Assembly: GCF_003589595.1 (NCBI RefSeq)
Contig: NW_020653900.1
Location: 3,678,751-3,742,750 of the forward strand
DNA length: 64,000 bases
From: Hyposmocoma kahamanoa
Lineage: Eukaryota; Arthropoda; Insecta; Lepidoptera; Cosmopterigidae
Direction of reading: 5' to 3'
Positions 11,098 to 21,829 of this stretch are shown here, in pieces. The notes beneath the pieces are model-generated. The model ran no database searches. It worked only from the letters and a program-made list of their open reading frames with translations, and had not been told where the DNA came from. The position numbers were made by a program, and so were the translations under genes. How positions within the stretch are numbered: position 1 is the stretch's first letter; each line of letters starts with the position of its first letter.

Positions 11098-11238
11098 TAG
11101 GGTGACGGGCGCAGTGGCAGTATCCCTCAGATCTTTGCAATTTAAAGTTCTGAGTGGCAGTGCAACTGTTATGGACAGGCGTGTAGCTTACCATCAGGCG
11201 CACGACTTGTTCGTCCCGTCACTTGATATTCTATAAAA
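11098..11238 (+). mobile_element. Family R copy, 3' half
   Basis: Starts at TAGGGTGACGGGCGCAGTGG, continues through AGTGGCAGTGCAACTGTTATG and ends CACTTGATATTCTATAAAAAA, directly touching the right 374-bp arm. Same orientation as the copy at 10128, so the spacer itself is not palindromic. Confidence 0.75.
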
Positions 11239-11612
11239 AATTAAATTCGTTTTATACTTTTAGTTCAGCTGGTTTCCATTATTTTCAGGATTTGGTTGGC
11301 ATAGTCTTTGTACAAATGTTTATTTACAAAAATATACCCTTAAAGTTTCTTATTCCTTCTTTTTAGGGGAATCTGCATTGGGATGTGACGATTTCATGTA
11401 TAATTTGCTCACTTTTGGAGTAAAAATTATTTGAGTTTGAGTTTCAGTCAGTCCGCGACCGTAAGGTCCGTCAGCCGTAACCCGGCGTCAAGTAAGGTCA
11501 CAACATTAGGTAAGTTTCAAGGAACCCACTTAGAAGTTGGCAGCCACTTAGATCTCAATTTTGTTATCGGCGAAGCTGACGGACCCGCTTGTTTGTTGTT
11601 CGGAACTTGGCC
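11239..11612. repeat. Right arm of the identical 374-bp inverted repeat
   Basis: Exact inverse of 9633-10006 as far as I could compare by eye. A 60-codon stretch beginning MSLSFSQSATVRSV is therefore encoded on opposite strands in both arms; it resembles no protein I know and is probably fortuitous. The right edge is at GGAACTTGGCC, followed by unrelated sequence. Confidence 0.9.
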
Positions 11613-11789
11613 TCTTTTTCACATGCACGTTTAGTAAGATTAAAGATTAATTACTGATACACTCTTTTCTAATCTTATACTTTTATCTTTCTCTTTCATA
11701 TTATATTTGTGTTTTCATTTAGTTTTTCGATGTATTGTACATATCTAAATACTAAACTCACCGCTGTATTGTAGAGATATCGCACCCTT

Positions 11790-11922
11790 TTTTTTTAAAT
11801 AATGCCAAGTGCCGGGACGAGCAAGTCGTACGCCAGGTGGTAAGCGATACGCCTGTCTATAACAGTTGCGACGCCACAGTCACTGCGCCCGTCACCCGAC
11901 ATAACATTTACAAGGAGCTTTA
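11790..11922 (-). mobile_element. Family R copy with internal deletion
   Basis: A T-rich left end, GTGCCGGGACGAGCAAGTCG, TGGTAAGCGATACGCCTG and CACTGCGCCCGTCACCC are followed directly by ACAAGGAGCTTTACTGCTAC, so the middle third is lost. Confidence 0.7.
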
Positions 11923-11929
11923 CTGCTAC

Positions 11930-14070
11930 TGCAGTGTTTACTGCATTTTACACCTCATTTTTTTCTTCGTCCTGAAAAACTACATAGAAATCACATACCG
12001 AGCGTTAAAACGGTTCACTCTATGACTACGATATACGTAATTTGTTTCTTATAATTCATATTATTTTTATATTCTTCATTTAATAATAATAATAATAACC
12101 ATCTTCATTTTCTCTACAAAGTTTACACTGTACACATACATTAATTGATGTACATATGTTATAGACCACAATATTTGAAGAGACTGGTGCCTGAACTAGG
12201 TTCATCCTGTATTAAAGGTCGCCAGATCTCTACGTCCTTAAAAATCAATAACATTATACATGTATCATATCATCATATATACATTTTATTATAAAAATGT
12301 GATGTTGGTCAGACAAAATTTAAAACAAAGTCTGAGTTACTTAATTAAGTATGATAAATTAGGCAGTACAATAGAAGTGCAATTGATTGAGTGTGTGTGT
12401 GTGTGTGTGCGTGACTTTCAAGTGATAAAAATACTTGTGTCTTATGATCATGTGTTGTACCATAAATATGAACATTACTCGATTCCGCATGAGTATCCTC
12501 TAGAAATAAAGAATGTCGCACCGTAATAAACAACACTATGAATCTGTATCTATATCAACCCCAACACCGGGCGTGGACTGGGGCGGAGCAAAATCAGACG
12601 CTTTAAAAATAGAAAAACATTACCTATTCGCTGACATAGAAACTAAAGTGCCTATAACTATATTTGTAAATACAAGTTCTTCTTAACGTCACTGATATTG
12701 TTTTGTGGCTAACAGCTGCAAATTACCAAGTAAGCACTTAAATACATGTGTAAAGGGGAGAGCTCATTCAAAATTTAAATTGGTGGTGCAAGCGGGAGTA
12801 TCTGATGATCTATCGGCGCAATTATTTAAAAAAATATTAAATAGTAACCTTTCTCGGCCTACTAATACAACAAAGGTACCTTTGTCCATACTTAGAAATA
12901 TATCAGCGCATCGTAAGGGTATTAACTCGAGGTATGTACTACGCAGCAATACGCGCTATAACGACCTTAAAAATTAACCAATCCAGAACAGTCTGTCTAC
13001 GTAATAGGAGTAGGTACCAGTATACAATATGATACCGAAAGATATCAAAGATACAGTTTCACCGTGTAGCTTTAAGATTAAATCAAATATATGGCTTTTA
13101 GAAACACAGTTCTATAACTTTAAAAAATTCCTCATTTTGTAAAATCTAATGTCGCAATGTAATTAATGACTATCGTATTGTGATATATCTTTGATTATTT
13201 GTTATTGAAATTTATTTTATTATTATTATTTTATGGCGTAATAATGTAAATGTGACTGTTGTAGATGCAATTCTATGTATTATTTATTTTATAATCAATT
13301 TTAACACTGACTTGAAATGTAATGTAGCGTAATAGACAATTGTTCATTTTACAAATTGAATGATATAGCCACTGACTTCTAACGTATAACATTATTACCA
13401 ATAATTAATTTTATTTCATTTCTTACTGTAAAATCATACAGAATCTATTAATAAACATAGTGGTAATCTGTGGTAAAGCTCTAAGTCACTGTCCAAAATA
13501 AAACTTTCAAAATTGAGCTTTAAGGCCCGGCGTCCACTGAAGGGGAGGCTTGGCAAGAGATCCTTCGGCATCCCTACATGCAAGCGCACACTGACGCCTA
13601 TTACAGTGTCCTTAAGTATCCTTAAGCTTCTGCCAAGAAAATGTCGCCACGCCTGAAGCGTCAATTTGCTGAAAACGTCAAATTTAAAGAGTCAAAATAC
13701 ACCCACGAAGTTTGGTAATTCGCTTACAGCGTCTTCTGTGGTCACTCATTACCAAGTCAAGTAGAATTGTTTTTACGAATTAAATACTTAATGTTGTTTA
13801 ATGTGTTTAGTGGAATGTACTTCAAATATGTAGCAACAATAATAATATTGCAAATTAATAACTATTCTGCTTTCAGTATTAACCAAACAACAAATAAAAA
13901 CAAAATAATTTGTATCAAACGCTGACGCGCGAAGCGATAGCGTGCACACTATGGAACTTTCTCGTATTGATCTGGTTCGCTCAAGATTCTGGACGCTCCA
14001 CGCTGACGCTTATAGCAATAACCGAATTCGCCACGAGAGTCGCGGTTATCGCGGAATCCGAGACTTTATA
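11930..14070. other. Unannotated stretch with microsatellites
   Basis: Contains TAA repeats at 12081-12098 and a GT run at 12391-12412. Frames of up to 90 codons (12705-12977) show no known domain. A GC-richer patch (13520-13660, GGCGTCCACTGAAGGGGAGG) and one at 13920-14060 may be remnants of DNA transposons, but I could not pair their ends. Confidence 0.35.
12391..12412. repeat. GT microsatellite
   Basis: About ten uninterrupted GT dinucleotides ending in GCGTG. Confidence 0.85.
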
Positions 14071-14073
14071 AAT

Positions 14074-14247
14074 CTAGAAAACTCGGACCCACTTCGGATG
14101 CCGCTTGTGCACTAAGTTCGTCCCGAATCCAAGAAAATACGATAATCGCTTGTACACCTAGAGATAAAATGATCCCAGTGACATTTCGGACCGTCATTTC
14201 TCGGATTCGGAACTGATACGAATCGGAAGTAGTGCACAAACGCTCTT
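14074..14247 (-). mobile_element. MITE with TTGTGCACTA ends, copy 1
   Basis: Contains CTCGGACCCACTTCGGATG, TTGTGCACTAAG, ACATTTCGGACCGTCATTTC and TAGTGCACAAACGCTCTT. The ends read AAGAGCGTTTGTGCACTA on - and ...TTGTGCACTA on +, an inverted pair. It aligns over its whole length with 43201-43368 in opposite orientation. No ORF. Confidence 0.65.
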
Positions 14248-14259
14248 AGGTAAGCCGCA

Positions 14260-14937
14260 GCATTCTGTCGCAACATCGCGCTCGCGCCTGGCCCCTCTTC
14301 AAGTCGCATCGAGTCGATCAATACATAAGTGTTGTTACAAAAGTTATTTAATATCGAGAATATTGCAATTAACATTTTATTTTTTTCAAATTATGTTTCC
14401 AAGCCGTAGGTACAAGTAAAATATTGTGACAACTGTAAGCTACCAGCAAAATGTTGGTATTAACGCGAAGAACGTGCTTGCTCTGCTCAGCAGACGCTAT
14501 AAAACTTCCAAAGGCATTTCTTATTTAACACTTTTATGAACCCTATCAAACACATCGTGTAGAAATGTAGCAAGTACCTAGTTGGGTCGAGTTGGTACAT
14601 TTTAATAAAGTTCATATTGTTAATTAACACCAGATTGTTATCTAAATAGGTCATATTATGTTCTTTTGGCACGTTTCGTGAGAATTACACTAGACGTCAG
14701 TCGGCTGTCTTTTCGACAGGTCATTACAGTGTATTAGCTTAGGTTTTTTGTTATCATCTCCTCTCCTCCAGAAAAGGATCTTCTCTAGGAGAGAAAGAGA
14801 GAGATAAATTTTAAGCCACAATTCGCCACGCAGGTTTCATCATAGTAGCGGACTGTATCCACGAGTATCGGGTGGGTGCTATTGAGGTGTACGCAAGACC
14901 ATAGGAAACGTGCTTACAGTTTGCTTACAGTTTAAAA
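14260..14937. other. Unannotated stretch
   Basis: Mixed composition with a CT-rich/GAGA patch (14755-14805). No recognisable gene or repeat. Confidence 0.3.
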
Positions 14938-15300
14938 GACGCCAAAAACAAGTACATTTAAATTTAGAATTTCAACATAAAACTGAACTGTTAGAAAGAC
15001 TATCTAAAATATATCATTCGCTTAAAGGCAAAACCACATAAGTGAGATTTGCCACAAAAAAATTCCAAATTATGTACCAGTTGTAAGAATTCATCATCTT
15101 TCTGCAGCTAAAACTCTTATGAAGTTTATAGGTTTTTTGTTATTGAGCTTCACTTGCAGAATGATAGTGATTTTCTTACTTATTATAAATTGAAGACTTT
15201 TTGTGGCAAATGTCACTAATGTAGTTTTACCTTTAGACAGACGATATGTACAAAAAAGATTTGTAGCGAGTGCTGCGATTTGCTACAATATCAATGTTTC
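14938..15300 (+). repeat. Older dispersed repeat, split by a MITE
   Basis: The pieces 14938-15021 (GACGCCAAAAACAAGTACATTT) and 15237-15300 (AAAAGATTTGTAGCGAGTGCTG) are adjacent in the paralogue at 45862-45995. The insertion is the MITE at 15022-15236. The repeat is of unknown origin. Confidence 0.6.
15022..15236. mobile_element. MITE with TAAAGGYAAAACYACAT ends
   Basis: The left end TTAAAGGCAAAACCACATAA and the right end (inverse: TAAAGGTAAAACTACATTAG) form terminal inverted repeats of about 39 bp with few mismatches, continuing into ATTTGCCACAAAAA. A TTA at the left and TAG at the right edge could be part of the target. It interrupts a repeat that is intact at 45862-45995. Confidence 0.75.
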
Positions 15301-15363
15301 ATTCACCGTATATTATTATAACGCTATTTATACGGAGAATAAGAATATATTACACAACATTCG

Positions 15364-15925
15364 AGAGGGAAGCCAACAGAAGAATTCAGCTTGGCTGGGT
15401 AGCGATTGATCGAATCTTCTCGTCACCCATACCTCAAAGTTTGAAAATAAAAGATTCCAATCACTGCATTCTACCTGTTATGACATACGGAGTCGAGACG
15501 TGGACACTCACGATACGGTTCGTTCACCAGTTGAAAGTCGCACAGCGAGCTATGGAACGAGCTATGCTCGGAGTTTCTTTGAAGGATAAGGTACAGAACG
15601 AGCTTATCCGACAGAGAACCAAGGTCGTCGACATAGCTGGTAGAATAAGTAAGCTGAAGTGGCTGTGGGCTGGCCATATCTGTCTAAGAACCGATAACCG
15701 ATGGGGGAAGCGAGTTCTTGAGTGGAGACCACGGCTCGGCAAACGTAGTGTAGGACGCCCTCTGGTCTGATGGAGTGACGATTTGTGAAGAGCTGCTGGC
15801 AGCAGATGAATGTGACGAACTGAAGACCGAAACTGAGGAACTGAGAAACGAAATGGCGCGCATTGGGAGAAGCCTATGTCCAATAGTGGACTACGATAGG
15901 CTGTTGATGATGGTGATGGCACATT
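15364..15925 (+). pseudogene. RTE-type LINE ORF2 C-terminal relic with 3' end
   Basis: The frame reads EANRRIQLGW, then IFSSPIPQSLK, VMTYGVETWTLT, QRAMERAMLGVSL, RRTK-like and WAGHICLRTDNRW, GRPL. The same frame continues past TGA codons into WSDDL and AAGSR, and the final segment KWRALGEAYVQ-stop-W leads into a GATGATGG tail (15905-15925). These are hallmarks of the last ~180 residues and 3' end of RTE-clade elements in Lepidoptera. In-frame stops and a small deletion before IFSSP show decay. It sits just beyond an older repeat that was interrupted by a MITE (15022-15236). Confidence 0.85.
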
Positions 15926-15929
15926 ATCA

Positions 15930-16019
15930 ACTACAGAATTGAAATCCAAATCCAGTGGTTGTTCTTCAAGTGAATTTTTAAAATTGCTTCTCAATTGAAA
16001 AGTGAACGGTCTAGCAAAC
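15930..16019. other. Short unassigned gap
   Basis: Lies between the RTE relic and a decayed SINE-A; nothing recognised. Confidence 0.3.
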
Positions 16020-16105
16020 AGGTGCTGGTCCGAATCCTGCCGGATGAAAGGAATTTTTCCTGGTGTATATTCGGTCTTCGTATCAGCAATTACTGATTAG
16101 ATACT
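16020..16105 (+). mobile_element. SINE-A relic (B box and tail)
   Basis: GGTCCGAATCCTGCCGGATG, then AAAGGAATTTTTCCTGG and TTCGGTCTTCGTATCAGCAA match the family's B box and tail with many substitutions. It is one of the oldest copies in the window. Confidence 0.5.
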
Positions 16106-16207
16106 GTTGTTAATAACATCAAACTTGCTACTTTTTTTACTTACTACTTTTACTTATTACTTACCTATTGTTAGACAACATGGCATTCTATGTTATGTAT
16201 GTATGCA

Positions 16208-16241
16208 AATTCAAAAAGATCTAAATAGATCTTTTTGAATT
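16208..16241. repeat. 15-bp perfect hairpin
   Basis: AATTCAAAAAGATCT (16208-16222) faces its inverse (16227-16241) across a 4-nt loop. A terminator or MITE core is possible; no flanking gene supports either. Confidence 0.7.
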
Positions 16242-16344
16242 CGCTAGAAGTGTACGTCAATATACAAAACTAGTACAACTGACTTCGAGATTAGAAATGT
16301 TTAGAGAAAGTCCGGTATAAAGCGGTATTTTGTTTTTTATACGT

Positions 16345-16500
16345 GATAGGCCGATGAATTCACTCCACCTGATGTTAAACGGAAAGTGGTATACAAACGT
16401 GAAGGAACCTAGTGCAGCGTTGTGCTTTCACTGCTCTCACTCTGCATGCCTACAAGATGCCTCTTTACGCCTCGTTTGAAGGAACCCATATGTAAGATGT
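16345..16500. repeat. Dispersed LINE/SINE-like remnant
   Basis: CACCTGATGTTAAACGGAAAG, GTGCTTTCACTGCTCTCACT, ATGCCTACAAGATGCCTC and TTGAAGGAACCCATAT resemble a repeat I know from moth genomes. Family not assigned. Confidence 0.4.
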
Positions 16501-16504
16501 AGCG

Positions 16505-17620
16505 AATACGTACTCTGGATGCAAATTTCATTTGTCAACTAGTTCGCGATTAAATACGACAAGTGGTGAAACGGTGGCTACGGAGCAGGAAAAGGGAGGG
16601 AGGAATAAGGTTGAATAATTCTTCAGAGAATAACTCGCCATGGTACATTGGATAAAAACCGCTAAGTAGTGTAACATTTCTACACAGTTGCCGAGGTTCT
16701 GCATTTTATTATAAATTAATATAAATCTCTACAGATATTAATGTTGGTATATTAATTTATAATACACATCTACAAAGACCCACTTATGAAAAAAGAAAAT
16801 GACAACATACTTAAAACCGTTAAAATCTCATTTGATAAATAGGTGCTACTCTCCAGTGTCAGAGATTTCGTGGACTCTCCTATAAGATGATGTGGTGTGG
16901 TGTGATGTGTAACAATACACTTTGCTTCCTACTAACTTTTTGTGAATTTTGTTTCTATTTTAAGTACTCTAATGTCTAAGTTTTATATAATTAAATATTA
17001 GAGAGAACCAACTATTTGCTACACCACTCCAAAGGGGTATGTTTGTATTTATTACCCATGTAATTACTACTATATAGCACTAACATTATTTGCAATACAT
17101 ATATAAGTAAATAAGTAAATAGAAAATATATGAATATCATTCATTGTAGATATTCAATTAAGTAAATATTATGATTAAGATATCAATAATTTGCTATATC
17201 GAAAAGGCAAAAATCAAAACGAAATAGTTATGTAACGAGGTTCACCGTGCATGGCGATGGGGGTCCGTTAGGCGAAGTAAAACCTTGTTATAACAAAAAC
17301 AATGAATTTTTCTTTAATCGTTAATTATACAAAAAAAGTACGAGACAGCAGTCCGGTGGATCCTGGTTGCTACCTGTTCGCAAGTAAGGCAATACAAGTC
17401 GAATCCATTCGTACTTTTATTTTTGTGAAGGACATTTTGTAGTTGACTTCTATCTTAGCTATTTAATGTTCAGATGGAAAATCTTAACATTACGATCCAG
17501 AATTTCATACAGTACGGTCAATGCTATCTAGCGGCATTTAGTAGAACTAACGTCCCGCTACAGTTATATTTATAATACGAATAGTTATGTATAAGAATTA
17601 TATATGATAGCTACATATAA
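16505..17620. other. Unannotated AT-rich stretch
   Basis: No frame above 60 codons and no repeat I recognise. A GTGG-rich patch (16885-16915) is noted only as low complexity. Confidence 0.3.
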
Positions 17621-17890
17621 TTGCACGATTTAATTCCGCCTTCCCCTTTCTATCATCGTGGGACCAGCCATAGACTGGGGTTCCACTCCTGTGGAATTTC
17701 CAAGGATTCGTACGAAGAGTCTTGCTTCCACGTTTATATAGTGAACAGCTATGGAAGTGGAATTCCTTGCCTGCAAATTTGGTCCCTGAATAATATACTT
17801 GGACCTTTTCAAGGCGTGAGTGAATGGCATTATTTTGGTGTGCATGCTACATCGCCACTTTCCATCAGGTGAGAAAGGAGGTCAAATGCG
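17621..17890 (+). pseudogene. LINE ORF2 C-terminal relic (CR1/Jockey-like)
   Basis: An open stretch reads SPFYHRGTSHRLGFHSCG in one frame, while the following PRIRTKSLAS-like and ILGPFQGVSEWH-like pieces fall in shifted frames. This matches the pattern seen at the end of many LINE ORF2 proteins (basic HR motif, then RT-LWNSLP and a YNLG-F-K-V-H tail). The 21830-22075 segment is a paralogous remnant. It ends near CCATCAGGTGAGA, a common lepidopteran LINE 3' motif. Frameshifts make it non-functional. Confidence 0.6.
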
Positions 17891-17907
17891 CACTTATTTT
17901 TTACAAA

Positions 17908-18045
17908 AAAAGGCACAAACAAGCGCAGTGGCAGTGCCCGTCAGATCTTTGCAATTTAAAGCTCTTAGTGGCACTGCAACCGTTATGGATAGGCGTGTAG
18001 CTTATCGTCAGGTGCACGATTCGTTGATTCCGGTACTTAGTATCA
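17908..18045 (+). mobile_element. Family R copy, 3' half
   Basis: Runs from AGCGCAGTGGCAGTGCCCG through GGCACTGCAACCGTTATGG to TAGCTTATCGTCAGGTGC, then a decayed end (ACTTAGTATCACAAATAAAA). It follows the LINE relic at 17621-17890. Confidence 0.65.
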
Positions 18046-18364
18046 CAAATAAAAATGTTACCGCAGCCAAGTCTCTCTGCTATATGAATTGCTAATAAAA
18101 AATCCAACGTAATTAATTAAAATAAAATCCGAAATACGTTCTGATCAAACATAAAAGGGTTCTTTATTAAGATACAAAAAACTTGAAGGATTTATGCTTT
18201 CTTAATGATTAAATAAGATGAAAAGGGGCTGAATATTTGGCTCGTCGTCGGATTTCGGGTTTGTTTACCGGCTTCAAATTATTTCACCCAATAATTAGCT
18301 GAACTTGAACTTTCACAGGATTAATTGCGTTGGTGTAATAATTTATATAATAACGTTAATAAAA

Positions 18365-18505
18365 CAGTCAACCGTGACCATAGGACTTGTAAAGGGCCCG
18401 AAACGCCGGTGTGTTTGAAAAAAATATACGCGATTTAAATCCGGAAAAATAGCTTCATTTCCTATGTGTAACAATCGCGAAAACCTAAGAACTCGAAACG
18501 TTAAT
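18365..18505 (+). repeat. Family J copy (longest)
   Basis: Contains CAACCGTGACCATAGGACTTG, GAAACGCCGGTGTGTTTGAA, TATACGCGATTTAAATCCGG and CAATCGCGAAAACCTAAGAAC. Partial copies lie at 8448, 9250, 44145 (-), 44505 and 47965 (-). Likely derived from a LINE UTR. Confidence 0.5.
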
Positions 18506-18652
18506 AAAAATCACATAAACCTCAATTTAAAAGTTTACGGCGTGAATTACTTGTGATAAATATTTTTTTATATTGTGCATGAGCTATTGTCATTTAAATT
18601 TTGAAACCTGCGATCCTGTATTAAATTTTTAAAGATTTTGACATGCATTCCT

Positions 18653-18937
18653 ATCCTTATCATCATCACCAACCCATTTATATGTCCCACTGCTAGGCAT
18701 GGGTCTTCTCTCACGCTGCTGACCCTACAAGGGTTCGAGATTTCACACGTTTTCCGAAGGTTGTGAACCATCTTTGACGTGCAGTGTTCATCACTATGTT
18801 TTCCTTTACAAAAACTCATGGTCAATTTCAAATTAAATTTCGGATGTAAGCTCTGAGGTGAAAGCCTGGAATCGAACTCACGGCATCTGCTTGAGAGGCA
18901 GTAGGTCATATTGTTAGCTACCACGGCTTCTCATACC
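18653..18937 (-). mobile_element. SINE-C: tRNA-like head with RTE-like 3' end
   Basis: On the - strand the head has GCCGTGGTAGCTAACAAT (A-box region) and GAGTTCGATTCC (B box); the body has ACCATGAGTTTTTGTAAAGG; the 3' end is CCTAGCAGTGGGACATATAA followed by GGTGATGATGATAAGG. The end resembles the 3' end of the RTE relic at 15364-15925 (CCAATAGTGGACTACGATAGG, GATGATGG). I infer that an RTE element mobilised it. A second copy lies at 38245-38365. Confidence 0.75.
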
Positions 18938-19179
18938 ATTAAGATTCCATGACTTCATTGTTATTGTTATTATCTTATTTTTATTGTTATTATTAATATT
19001 TATGTAATTCAAATGATTAATAATATGACATCAGGAATGCAAATCTTATATACTGTGAAATTTAATTAAAATGTAATTAATGTTTGCTTACAATTATTAC
19101 TGGCCCAACAAACTGAATGGCTGCTTCCCACGGTCTGTGATTTTATCGACTATGTCGAGTATTAGTGCGATAATAGACG

Positions 19180-19400
19180 TCCATTTCTACCATCCGATAG
19201 TCGAATCCGATAGTCTGATCGGACTACCGGAAGGCGCTCGTACGATATAATTGTACGAACACTCAATCACGTTCGGGTCGGAAATAGCGTCCGATTTTAT
19301 TACCGATCCGATTGTCTGAAGGCGCGCTCTCCATACTTTTGCGTAGAGACGAAATGCACGTCCGATTCTTCCCTCCGATTTGCAGCGTTGCCAATGCAAG
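19180..19400. repeat. Possible MITE with CCGATAGTC motifs
   Basis: GC-richer than its flanks, with repeated CCGATAGTCGAATCCG, GTCCGATTTTATTACCGATC and CGTCCGATTCTTCCCTCCG. The motifs on both sides suggest inverted or subterminal repeats, but clean ends were not found. Confidence 0.35.
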
Positions 19401-19589
19401 TTATCCGAAATCCCCAAAAATTAAGGTTATAAATTTGGGGAGAGCAAAGATTGTAATTCCATTCCCACATTTAATGTATTTATTCATTCTAAGTATTCAT
19501 TATATTATTATTGTAACGCTCAAAAAGTATCAAATAATTAGAAATAAACTCAACAAGTTGAATTAAGTTTAAACCTTAATATTTAAACT

Positions 19590-19975
19590 TGACGAGTGGC
19601 AAGTGGAGACTTTACAGGACTTTACTGTCCCCCCTCCATCGTTAGTGGCATGCCGGGAATACTTGGCACGCCAACCAACCCGTGAACCCTTATCCTGTGG
19701 GTGACAAAGCCCCCGTTTTCGCTACCCAGGGTTCACTGCCAGGGCGGCAGTTGGAGGGCATAGGCCAGCCGCCTGCGCCCTAAACGTTTGCGGCGCTCAG
19801 GATGAGATGAAGGGTTTTCCTATCGCTCCCGCTTCACCGCCTCTTTTCGCGACAATTCGTCGGTGCAGAAAGAAGCATCGCACTCCACGCCCTCTCGCTG
19901 CCGACCATGGCTTGCACAACGGTCGGCAGAGAGAGGCTGTTCCCGACCACCGAATCTAGTACAAGTGTAAGAACA
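19590..19975. repeat. GC-rich island, probably a LINE 5' UTR fragment
   Basis: Composition changes sharply to GC-rich and includes GCCGCCTGCGCCCTAAACG, TTGCGGCGCTCAGGATGAG and CCTCTCGCTGCCGACCATGG. The phrase CCTAAACGTTTGCGG recalls 5' regions of lepidopteran non-LTR elements. No open frame of note is present. Confidence 0.4.
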
Positions 19976-19979
19976 AGGA

Positions 19980-20598
19980 ACTTTGTTAATTATTTATTCA
20001 ATTTCAAATTAACGGTTTTATTTTTCGTAAATTTTCCCATACTACATAATTTTGATGAGGTTTAAGTGAGTAAATCTTATCAAAATTAATAATCTCATCA
20101 TAATTATAAACACTAATCGTACAAAATCCAAGCCAGCACAAATTCAGTTTTAACTTTGTGTTTAGTCTTAAATACCTAAGTAAGAGTATTTTCATAATAC
20201 TACCAGGATTAAAATTTGAAATTGCACTGTGATAATTGTTACCATGAGATCTGTTTTTGGAAAGACTTTCTCATTTCTTTTTTTTCTTTTATTTTTCATT
20301 TATTGAGGTCAACAAACAGTTACACATTATAAGTAGAGTAATTATAAATAACAAATAGTGACTTAACGAGTAACTAACACTGTTAGCCACAGCGCATAAC
20401 AAAGGACTGAAGGAAGTCACACTTAAATTTTTTATTGATAATACTCTCAACATGTATGTCCAAATGTAACTTCGAATCAAACGTCACACAACATATTCCT
20501 GCTACTAATAAATTACATGAAACAAACTATCAAATAAATAGAAAATAAATGCCCTTAACGCCTTTTCCAAATAAAGGATTTGTTCACTCTCTACGTCT
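19980..20598. other. Unannotated AT-rich stretch
   Basis: Two 63-codon - frames are low-complexity translations; nothing else recognised. Confidence 0.3.
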
Positions 20599-20777
20599 CA
20601 GGGTCGTATTCCGGAATTCTACTCAATACTCAAGTCAGGACTTGAGTATTGCAGTGAGTACTGAAAATCATACTCAAGTCCTTGCCATTAGGGTCGTATT
20701 TCCAGTGCTTGAAATCATACTCAAGTCTGCTCAAATCCTGACTTGGGCATTGAGTAGAGTTCTAGAATGCGACCCTT
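20599..20777. mobile_element. MITE with AGGGTCGYATTC ends and an internal extra end
   Basis: The left end CAGGGTCGTATTCCGGAATTC and the right end (inverse: AAGGGTCGCATTCTAGAA) bound an element rich in ACTCAAGTC. A third copy of the end motif, TTAGGGTCGTATTTCC, lies inside at 20690, so two elements may be nested or fused. It has no real ORF. Confidence 0.75.
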
Positions 20778-20789
20778 AGTGTGCTCACA

Positions 20790-21829
20790 CGCATAGCAAA
20801 CAGCGTCACGGAACCTACCAGGCTACTGCGTTCCTCGCGGCCGCCATTCCGCCATTCAACGCACTCCGTAAAACAGGTACAATTTATTGTGTCGAAATAC
20901 CTAATTGTAACGTTTTTTTTTTCCATTATACAAAATATAAATTTTGTAAGCTGTTGTATCGTTTACATTATTGAACCATTTTTCTAGACACTGTCCACAA
21001 ATAAAACATACATTAAAAATAAAAGCGTCTGAACTAGGAACTCTAGAAATTATGGTCACACCATTATGATGTCACGTTCAGTTATACGTACCGGTGTACT
21101 TTCAGGTTTATTGTTTTAATTAAGAAAACTCGAAACAATTTCTCCTTCGGTCTTTAAGAACACGAAGAAAGTGGGCTGTATGTAATATGGCAAATCCTTA
21201 ATTTTGTGAACGACATTTACGAACTACATTTACGTTATTTGAACATGTGTTTATTTTTTTATAAAGTGCAATTGGACTAACCGTTACGGACATTTGAATT
21301 TTTTGTCGTTGCACTGAAATGTGATTGGTAGAACATAAAAATAGACACGTGAGTTTGAATTATCCTTATTGGATAAGTTGTCTCCTTGTTGTAGTGTGAT
21401 TGGTGAGATAAAATAGATACATGAGCGGGAATGATTCTTAGTGGGCTAGAATGAAAAATCACGCACATCTACCTGTCAAGTAGAACATCTAACGATAAAG
21501 AGAAGCTTTATTCGATTAATTTATTGTATTGCGAAAATTAAAATATAATATAATTATAAAATCTGTGTATAATTTAACGATCAAATTGTATAATTCATTT
21601 GTTTGTGGTATTGGGAATTACTCCTTTAGTGTTATTGTTGTTATGTAGTTACTTGTTATATGTAATAAAATATTAATCTAAGACTACTTGTGATTTATTG
21701 TTTTGTTGATCAAATTACCGATCACTTTGGATGACGTTGAAAAGCGTGTCAAGATTCTTATAGGTGATTCGGATTTATTAGAGGCGAAGCTGCAAAGACT
21801 TGAACACCGCCGTAAAGTTGCCCGTTTAT
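20790..21829. other. Unannotated stretch
   Basis: AT-rich with a short GC patch at 20795-20865. A duplicated phrase (GTGATTGGTAGAACATAAAAATA and GTGATTGGTGAGATAAAATAG, about 21320-21420; quoted approximately in pieces) suggests an old tandem duplication of roughly 75 bp. Confidence 0.3.
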
